Shown in pieces: positions 57,468 to 64,000 of a stretch of 64,000 bases of DNA (its first letter is position 1; each line of letters opens with the position of its first letter). The translations under genes and the position numbers were made by a program. The DNA comes from Sebastes aleutianus (lineage: Eukaryota; Chordata; Actinopteri; Perciformes; Sebastidae), in NCBI GenBank assembly GCA_916700875.1, contig CAKAKS010000068.1, forward strand, positions 29,506,028 to 29,570,027. The letters run 5' to 3'. Under the pieces are notes generated by a model. It was given only the letters and a program-made list of their open reading frames with translations, was not told the DNA's origin and ran no database searches.

Positions 57468-57660
57468 GGTTCCACGTCAGAGAGTCTCTGCGGTGCTTGT
57501 CCTGTAAAATGACCGGATCTCCTGCTGCCCTCGTCGGGCTTCAACTGTGGAGTTCACTGGACAAAGTTTGGTGACCAAGAGAAGAAGAATATAAACAGAA
57601 TCACTTCCGGTAATCAGTTTCACAATAAACCTCGAAGCAGTTAGAGGCTGTCTGACAAAA
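57468..57660 (-). promoter_or_regulatory. copb2: copb2 promoter and 5' UTR
   Basis: No TATA box is seen. On the minus strand ACCGGAAGTG (plus 57602-57611) is a consensus ETS/GABP site about 140 bp before the start codon, typical of housekeeping promoters. The 5' UTR ends GACGTGGAACC before ATG, and the first intron follows immediately after the ATG. A long tetranucleotide array begins about 230 bp upstream of the start codon. Confidence 0.5.
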
Positions 57661-57697
57661 TGCAGTAGAAGATGACAAAAAACTACACGTAAACTAT

Positions 57698-57704
57698 AAA
57701 TGAA

Positions 57705-57771
<67 letters not shown>

Positions 57772-57806
57772 GTAAGTAAGTAAATGAGTGAGTGAGTGAG
57801 TGAGTG

Positions 57807-57848
<42 letters not shown>

Positions 57849-58126
57849 TAAATAAATAAATGAATGAATAAATGAACAAATAAATGAATAAATAAATAAA
57901 TGATAAATTAATAAATAAATAAGTAAGCAAGTAAGTATGTAAGTAAGTAAGTAAGTAAATAAATAAATGAATAAATAAATGAATAAATGAATAAATAAGT
58001 AAATAAGTAAGTAAGTAAGTAAGTAAGTAAGAAAGTAAATAAATGTGAGTGAGTGAGTGAGTGAGTGAGTGAGTAAGTAAGTAAGTAAGTAAATAAATAA
58101 AAAAAAAAAAAATAAAAAAAAAAAAT

Positions 58127-58155
<29 letters not shown>
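57698..58155. repeat. Compound tetranucleotide array (AAAT/AAGT/GAGT), about 460 bp
   Basis: Blocks of (AAAT)n, (AAGT)n and (GAGT)n alternate several times: AAAT, AAGT, GAGT, AAGT, AAAT, AAGT, AAAT, AAGT, GAGT, AAGT, then A-rich. Because the unit is 4 bp and lacks stops in one register, it creates a 237-codon minus-strand frame of Leu/Ile/Tyr/Phe and Thr/His/Ser, which is not a gene. Confidence 0.95.
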
Positions 58156-58158
<3 letters not shown>

Positions 58159-59086
58159 TATATATTAGATTCTTGCATTAACTCATGCATGACATACTAT
58201 TAATTCTTGTACATTCCTGATAGTTCATGAAGTACTACATGATGCCTTTTCCCTTTCCTGCGGCTGCTTGCTCCCAGGAGGCCAATGCTCTCTTCAGGGT
58301 CAACCTGACGCGGGTTTAACCGCCGATTTACCTGCAATTGATGAACCACCTTCACAGCCAAACTTCAAGGTATTTCCCTCAGAAAATCAAGGTGCTTATC
58401 ACCAAAGTGCTATGGACAGTTTTCTTGTTTGGAATACGGTATATAATCAACGAGGCGCTTATCAGTTAAATGAGCAGACGTTTCTCCAGCGGAACTAACG
58501 GTCCATTTCACCATCCAAATGCTGCAATATACATGCATTTGTAAGTAGTGCTCTTCCAAAATTGTCATTTGTTGGTGACCACTAACTAATAGGCCTAAGT
58601 ATTGATGCTATATTTTAATATTTAAACATTTCACAAACGTTTTCTTGTGCAATGTGCAATGCAATGTGCAATATTACTTATTTTTCTGTTTGTTAGCTTA
58701 CTTTACCTTTTTTATTTTACTTATCTTATCTTATTTACTCAAATTACTAAATGTATCTTACTTAATTGTTATTTTATTAGGCACTGTTGCTAGAAATAGC
58801 ACTTTTTTATTTTATACACTTGGATTTTTATACACTTGAACTTGTTGTAATTGTGTTGTATTTTTGAGCAAATTTCTGGCACAAGAATCTTATCTTATCT
58901 TTTTATGGTTGTAAATGTAAGGCTTTTATTTTGAAGATAAATCGCCCTGTTTCCGGTTGAAACCTCTCTGTGGTTGTGTGACTTGACGCAGTTTGTTTTG
59001 GCGACGTGGATCCTCCAGCGCTTCCTGTGGGAGGAGCTCGAGATCCGGCAGAGAAGCAGAACATGTTGTACCTGTCTGCTCCTCTA
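58156..59086. other. Unassigned intergenic DNA
   Basis: No recognised gene. A 76-codon plus-strand frame (58268-58498) and a 73-codon minus-strand frame (58903-59124) have no family resemblance. The minus-strand one begins near AGGAAGCGCTGGAGGATCC and continues to CTTCAAAATAAAAGCC, so it could be a small transcript end, but I cannot support it. 58640-58750 has short TTTAC/CTTAT repeats. Confidence 0.35.
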
Positions 59087-59285
59087 CACTGCAAAAAACA
59101 ACAACACACACAGGTTACACTCAAAACAAACCCACCAAGTTCACTTTTTAGTCCCTAAAATTGACCATAGATGAGCATAGATTTAAAATGCCCTTTTGGT
59201 GTTTTTGTTTTAATGCAAATCTCTTAGAGAATTTCAGGCTGAATAAGAATCTTCAACTAGTTTCATTTTGACATTTTTTGCAGTG
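59087..59285. mobile_element. Short MITE (CACTGCAAAAAA termini)
   Basis: Starts CACTGCAAAAAACAAC and ends GACATTTTTTGCAGTG: a perfect 12-bp inverted terminus around 199 bp. No ORF. No convincing target duplication. Confidence 0.75.
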
Positions 59286-59343
59286 CATCTTCAGAGAAGA
59301 GACTCTCTTGTACAAATATTCCAGACATAATTTTAATAATAAG

Positions 59344-59913
59344 AGAAAACTTTCAGTAGAAAGGTCAGTTTCAAAATTTAAATTAATATATAAAATATGT
59401 GCCTAGTCTTTTTTGTTGTTCTTAAATAAATAAATAAATAAATAAATAAGTAAGTAAGTAAGTAGGTAAGTTATTTAAAAAAACAACAAACAAGAGTTGA
59501 GGAAGAAGACACGCCACTGCCTCCATCAACTGAGTCCACCCAGCCGGTTCTTCAGATTAATTAGCCAATAAGAAAGTAAGTAAGTAAGTAAGTAAATATA
59601 TGTTGTTCTTAAGGTTTTTTGTTCTTAAAGTGGAAAAGTGTAATACTACCACTAATTATAATAATACATTTAATTTGAAAACTGCTTTTTTAAACTCAGA
59701 GTGCCAGAAGACAAGATTGAAAAACAAAAACATTAGTTAGACATAAAGGCACATAACTAATTAATTAATTAATTGCAGGTGAAGACAGTGATAGAAATCA
59801 TCATAGAAATGAAGTGAAAATGTAATAAAAATGGATCATTACTGGCAAGATTACTATGGGGACAAGAACTGAGGAAGGTTGTGAGGTGTGTGTGTGTTAT
59901 GTGTATATATATA

Positions 59914-59957
<44 letters not shown>

Positions 59958-60225
59958 TATATATAAAACTTTTAGTACAAAGGTCATTTTCAAAATTTAA
60001 ATAAATATATAAAATATGTTTAATAAGTTTTTGGTTCTTAAAGTGGAAAAGTATAATACTACTATTAATTATAATAATACATTTCATTTGAAAACCGCTT
60101 TTCTAAACTCAGAGTCTCAGAAGACAAGATGGAAAAACAAAAATATTAGTTAGACATGAAAGCACATAACATTGCAGGTAGAGACAGTGATAGAAATGAA
60201 GAGAAAGTGTAAATGGATCATTACT
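59344..60225. repeat. Tandem duplication with repeat insertions
   Basis: Copy A (59344-59850, interrupted) and copy B (59963-60225) share AAAATTTAAAT.AATATATAAA, GTTCTTAAAGTGGAAAAGT, AATTATAATAATACATTT, AACTCAGAGT and CATTAGTTAGACAT-type blocks. Copy A contains an inserted segment (about 59418-59612) bounded on both sides by AAGT-type arrays, like the array at 57.7-58.2 kb. Confidence 0.75.
59903..59967. repeat. (TA)n microsatellite
   Basis: About 60 bp of TA with a few interruptions, between the two copies of the 59.3-60.2 kb duplication. Confidence 0.95.
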
Positions 60226-60341
60226 TAATTACTGAATAATGGGAATAATGAACCACTGAGGGAGGCTGGACCTTAATATAGAAAAACAACTACTTGCTCC
60301 ATGATTGTAATATCTATGTATAAATATCTATGTTTAAATAT

Positions 60342-60967
60342 TAGGGCTGTCAAAGTTAACGCGATAATAACACTTTAGCGCAAATTTGTTTTAACGCCAC
60401 TTATTTCTTTAACGTAACTTGCAATTTTCAGGTTGTAGCAGGTTCATTTTTAAAGCTAGAGTGAAGATACTACTGGCATGGCCATTTTCAAAGGGGTCCC
60501 TTGATCTCTGACCTCAAGATATGTGAATGTAAATGGGTTCTATGGGTACCCACGAGTCTCCCCTTTACAGACATGCCCACTTTATGATAATCACATGCAG
60601 TTTGGGGCAAGTCATAGTCAAGTCAGCACACTGACACACTGACAGCTGTTGTTGCCTGTTGGGCTGCAGTTTGCAATGTTATAATTTGAGCATATTTTTT
60701 ATGCTAAATGCAGTACCTGTGAGGGTTTCTGGACAATATTTGTAATTGTTTTGTGTTGTTAATTTATATCCAATAATAAATATATACATACATTTGCATA
60801 AAGCAGCACATTTGCCCACTTCCATGTTGATAAGAGTATTAAATACTTCACAAATCTCCCTTTAGGTACATTTTGAACTGATAAAAAATGTGTGATTAAT
60901 TTGTGATTAACTACGGACAATCATGCGATTAATCACAATTGAATATTTTAATCGATTGACAGCCCTA
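60342..60967. mobile_element. hAT-type MITE, complete, with target duplication
   Basis: Left end TAGGGCTGTCAA and right end TTGACAGCCCTA are perfect 12-bp inverted repeats. Flanking octamers TTAAATAT and ATAAATAT agree at 7 of 8 positions, as expected for hAT insertion. About 626 bp. Interior includes TTAACGCGATAATAACAC and AAAGCTAGAGTGAAGATACT. No transposase. Confidence 0.85.
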
Positions 60968-61009
60968 ATAAATATATATGTGTGTGTGTGTATATACTGT
61001 ATATATATA

Positions 61010-61168
61010 TATAGTTTTTTAAAGTATTCTTTTCACCTTTACTTGACAGAAGACAGTGTAGAATGGGGGGAGCGAGAGAAGGGTATGGCATGCAACAAAG
61101 GTCCCAAGGTCACAATCGAACCCATGCTGTAAGGCGCTGTTACCACTCGGCTACCAAGGCGCTCCATT
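61010..61168 (-). mobile_element. tRNA-derived SINE next to the rbp2 3' end
   Basis: On the minus strand GCGCCTTGGTAGCCGAGTGG (A-box region) is followed by GGTTCGATTGTGACC (B-box) and GGGACCTTTGTTGCATGCC, the head and body of a teleost tRNA-like SINE. The promoter boxes are better preserved than in the copy at 30.7 kb. The element lies about 70 nt beyond the rbp2 polyadenylation signal. Confidence 0.75.
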
Positions 61169-61237
61169 GTAATGCATATTTTTAATACAAATTATAAAAA
61201 AAAACATTTAAAAAAAAGAACAGTGGTATTCAGTCAA

Positions 61238-61243
61238 TTTATT
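61238..61243 (-). terminator. rbp2: rbp2 polyadenylation signal
   Basis: AATAAA on the minus strand, 82 nt after the rbp2 stop codon; cleavage expected near 61215-61228. Confidence 0.75.
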
Positions 61244-61324
61244 GCAGGTCTTCACAATTACATTATAAACAGGCACAAACATGCAACACAGGACAGACAG
61301 TTAGTGCAGATGCGTTTGGTCTTA

Positions 61325-62632
61325 TTAGGCCTTCTTAAATACTTGTTTGCAGACTTTGTCGAGCACAGTGATTTCCTGAAAGAGAACACACAGACCTTTA
61401 GACTGCAGGTCCAACATGATGCAACAAGCCATTCATTATCTTGTTTATTGTTATTGCGATAGTCGGATCGAATTGATGGTTGGGAAATATCAAGCAAGTG
61501 AAGGGAGAAAGTGTTTTTATCTTTTTAATTTTCGTACTTTGTGTTTACTCAGTGTGGCCAACTTGAGAGGCTGATTTTGACCACACAGGAACATCTAATT
61601 TCCTGGCAAACAAACTCTCCCCTGATTTATGTGTCTCGCTCTCTCTCACCAGGTATAGCAGGTCTCCCTCGATCCAGTGTGTCCAGCCACGGTTTTCTTT
61701 CTCCCCCTTCTGAACACACACCAGCTTGTCGCCATCCCTGGTAACCAGTGTCTGATATCACCACACAAACACACAAAAAAAGCATAATTTGAATGGTTAT
61801 TATTCAAAAATAGTGTTTTATAACTATCATCAGTTAAAATTCACTGTGAAATACAAGAAAACTGTCCTACCTGGACCTTCCGGTTGTCCAGGCCCTTTGT
61901 GTGCTCCTCAAACTCCTCTCCCACGGTGAAGTTGACCTCGTAGTTTCTGAAGGTGCTCACTGTCTTCGTTTCAAACTTGTCTCCGTTCTGGACGATCATT
62001 TTAGTCTGATGCAGGTGGGCGGCGATCTTTCTGGTGGCAAAGTCAATATCTGCCAACATGAACGAATGGGATTTAATGTCAGTAGCAGTATGAATCAGTT
62101 GGTGTGTAGTTGGACTTTTTTCCAGACTAAATCCTTAAGTACACACTACACAGACACTCCAAACCACACATCCACGTCCACACACATGACACCCCAGGGC
62201 ACTTATTATGATTCCTCTCCTACTGGTCCCTTTGACAGTCTCATTTACCCTTTAAAAATGACCTCGCTCCGAGTCAAATGAGTCCCTCCGCCCTGTTCAG
62301 CATCGGGGCCCTGAGAACCACCCACCCAGCCCGACCGTTTAGATATTCATATCCCATTTGCCTCAACGTGAAAATTCAATTTCTTCCCATCGCTCTTACA
62401 GATGAGGCCCCTATATTTACCCATCTAAATAATATTTTTGACCCATTTCCATAAGGGTGTCATTTTCCTATCCGCTCGATGGAAATGAGGTGCAGGCATT
62501 CAGGATTTCCCGGATTTTGTGTGAGCTGAGTGTACCGGGGTTGTTTTTATGAATTGCAGATAGAGTCGTGAATAATGAAAGTGTTTCTGGGCCTGATCAA
62601 TGACGCGCCACAAAGAGGAGAGCAGAGCGATC

Positions 62633-62699
<67 letters not shown>

Positions 62700-63171
62700 T
62701 TTTTTTTTTTAAATGACGAGCTGGCCCGCTGCCTGATCCAGGGTCGGAATCTGTCTTCCTTTTCTGCGGATCAGGAGGATGAAAATGCAGAAAGGGAGTG
62801 AATCAATATTTATTTGGTGCGGTAACAGACGGCAACCGCTCAGAGAGTGGAGGTTAACTTAGCCTGACAGCAGCTCAATGAGGAAATGAAGCAGTGCCAC
62901 AGCATTCCTCTTTCTTCCTCTCCATCTCATTCCCTCACACTGCTGCTCTCTCACTCTTTCTGTCCAAATGTTCTGCTCTGGCCTCCCTCCATACTTGGCT
63001 GCATCTTTACATGCAAACTTCTAATTGACTCCTGATTTTAATCAGGAGTCACAAGCCACAGTCTCCCCTTTTTATGCCATTATAAGAGGGCAACTTACCA
63101 AGGGCCTTCATGGTGTCCTCAAAGCCGTCGTTGCTCACCATCTCCCAGCGTCCATTGTAGTCTGCAGGCAT
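61325..63171 (-). CDS. rbp2: Retinol-binding protein 2, cellular (CRBP II)
   Basis: Intracellular lipid-binding protein that carries all-trans-retinol and retinal and delivers them to esterifying and reducing enzymes, mainly in intestine. Exons 63099-63171, 61871-62049, 61650-61751, 61325-61375 (73, 179, 102 and 51 nt), the canonical four-exon layout of the family: 134 aa, the usual length. Recognisable blocks: MPADYNGRWEMVSNDGFED, ALDIDFATRKIAAHLHQTK, STFRNYEVNFTVGEEFEEHT, CVQKGEKENRGWTHWIEGD and VCKQVFKKA. DIDFATRKIA and the FTVG block fit RBP2 better than RBP1. Lys41 and Trp107 of the retinol pocket are present, but position 109, Gln in human RBP2 and RBP1, is His. A fish paralog letter (a/b) cannot be assigned. 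Downstream of copb2 in the same orientation, as in human. Confidence 0.95.
62270..62630. promoter_or_regulatory. Candidate conserved non-coding element in rbp2 intron 1
   Basis: A non-repetitive block inside the 1,049-nt first intron with AT-rich cores in mixed-composition sequence: TTTAGATATTCATATCCC, ATTTGCCTCAACGTGAAAAT, CATCTAAATAATATTTTTGA and CTGATCAATGACGCGCCAC. It resembles developmental enhancers. Regulatory status is inferred. Confidence 0.3.
62631..62696. repeat. (CT)n microsatellite in rbp2 intron 1
   Basis: About 64 bp of pure CT, followed by a poly-T run. On the rbp2 sense strand it is a GA repeat. Confidence 0.95.
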
Positions 63172-63199
63172 GTTTCCCTGTTATGTGAGTGGAGGTAGC

Positions 63200-63345
63200 G
63201 GTTTGCTTTATCGCACTAAGAGAGACAGTTCAAGCTCAACCCTTTTATACACACTGCGAGTGTGTGTGTGTTAATATGTATGTGTGTGTGTACCAAAGAT
63301 CACGGTCTGCCTGATAAACTCCCTCAGGTCAGGGTGTGTGTGTGT
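63200..63345 (-). promoter_or_regulatory. rbp2: rbp2 promoter with TATA box and DR1-like sites
   Basis: TATAAAAGG on the minus strand (63249-63241) lies 70 bp before the start codon, predicting a short 5' UTR starting near 63212-63220. Upstream are GTACCAAAGATCA (63290-63302), 9 of 13 matches to the GGGTCAAAGGTCA-type DR1/HNF4 site, and an AGGTCA half-site at 63326-63331. A GATA site (GATAAAGC on minus, about 63214-63207) is close to the start. Mammalian RBP2 is known to respond to RXR/HNF4-class receptors through DR1 elements. Confidence 0.55.
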
Positions 63346-64000
63346 ATGATAACAAATTCAGTCTTCCGTTGTGTATTGTCAACGCACTCACTTCACTGCA
63401 CATGCACATACAACATCATATTAACTGCAGGATAGTATGTGCACATGCTTCTGTGTCTGTGCACATATAGACTTGGGAGCACTTAGAGAGTGTGCTGCAC
63501 GTTTTTTTTCAATCTCCATTTCCTCCAACCAACAAAGCCGGCTTCAGCGATCACTCATTGTAATGTACCGGAATGGAGGGAGGATGGAGACGAGCTCTGA
63601 TTACCTCGGCTGCCCGCTACGAAGTTCATTCCTTGAGTCTTTTTCAGGCCTGCAGCGGAAAGATTCCTCTCTGGTTTCATATCAAGGAGCAAAGTTCAAG
63701 GGAAGAAATTTTATTGACTCAAATGCATCTCCACAGTAATATTTATCAGACCCAAGTTAAAGCTTTTTTTTTTGCAGAAATGTCTCAAGATTCTTGACTT
63801 GACACAATCAATTCAAGATAAAACACCTGGATCTACTTTATCAGCACATATTTATACCAGTGTGTTTGTGTTTGAAACATCTGAGCTGCTTAGTGTTTAG
63901 TGGTTTATGCAGGGTGTCAGGTCGGTTTGCATCGAGGTTACAGCCACTAGACCGCAGTTCATTATTTATGTTTAGGAAATGTGAAATTGATCTTGAATTG
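63346..64000. other. Flanking DNA upstream of rbp2
   Basis: No gene or recognised repeat. Two overlapping plus-strand frames (63437-63797) have no family resemblance. A poly-T run is at about 63764-63773. Confidence 0.4.

Noticed and set aside
57477..58190. 237-codon minus-strand open frame
   Set aside because: It is the translation of the AAAT/AAGT/GAGT array (Leu-Ile-Tyr-Phe and Leu-Thr-His-Ser repeats); no initiation context, family or splice structure supports a protein.
58268..59124. Possible exons of a gene between copb2 and rbp2
   Set aside because: Two short frames without recognisable domains or matching splice sites; the human order also has no gene between COPB2 and RBP2.

Overview
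The window is vertebrate nuclear DNA, almost certainly from a ray-finned (teleost, probably percomorph) fish. The genes are split into many exons with GT-AG introns. Long (CA/GT)n microsatellites occur every few kilobases. The interspersed repeats are typical of teleost genomes: hAT- and TTAA-flanked MITEs, L2- and L1-type LINE tails, a tRNA-derived SINE, a Harbinger relic and Ty3/gypsy remnants. No prokaryotic, organellar or CRISPR features were seen.

Layout. (1) Positions 1 to about 38.7 kb contain no convincing host gene. This stretch is a gene desert of decayed mobile elements and microsatellites, with several non-repetitive, motif-dense blocks that look like candidate conserved non-coding elements (about 11.9-12.7, 16.3-17.6, 20.1-20.9, 23.4-23.7, 26.7-27.4 and 34.3-34.6 kb). 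(2) 38.8-44.8 kb, plus strand: mrps22, 8 coding exons, 342 aa, mitochondrial small-subunit ribosomal protein mS22. (3) 44.8-57.6 kb, minus strand: copb2, the COPI coatomer subunit beta-prime, 22 coding exons; its 3' end lies tail to tail with mrps22. (4) 57.7-61.2 kb: tetranucleotide array, tandem duplications, a complete hAT-like MITE and a SINE. (5) 61.2-63.3 kb, minus strand: rbp2, cellular retinol-binding protein II, 4 exons, 134 aa, with a TATA promoter. (6) 63.4-64.0 kb: flanking DNA with no recognised feature.

The order mrps22-copb2-rbp2 is the same as human 3q23 (MRPS22-COPB2-RBP2), as I recall it. In mammals FOXL2 lies beyond the 5' side of MRPS22, so the left-hand desert may be the fish counterpart of a regulatory interval; that is inference. 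The three genes share no pathway. mrps22 and copb2 are housekeeping genes (mitochondrial translation; Golgi-to-ER vesicle coat). rbp2 is a tissue-restricted retinol carrier.

Most notable observations: copb2 carries a frame-preserving 1,035-nt exon adding 345 acidic, low-complexity residues just before the conserved C-terminal tail. copb2 exon 12 has an apparent one-base insertion that breaks the frame. The residue of RBP2 that is usually a retinol-contacting glutamine is a histidine. mrps22 has a perfect DR1 nuclear-receptor site close to its start codon. A tandem pair of CACGTG-type palindromes lies at 23.5 kb. I found no evidence of a wholly new biological system.
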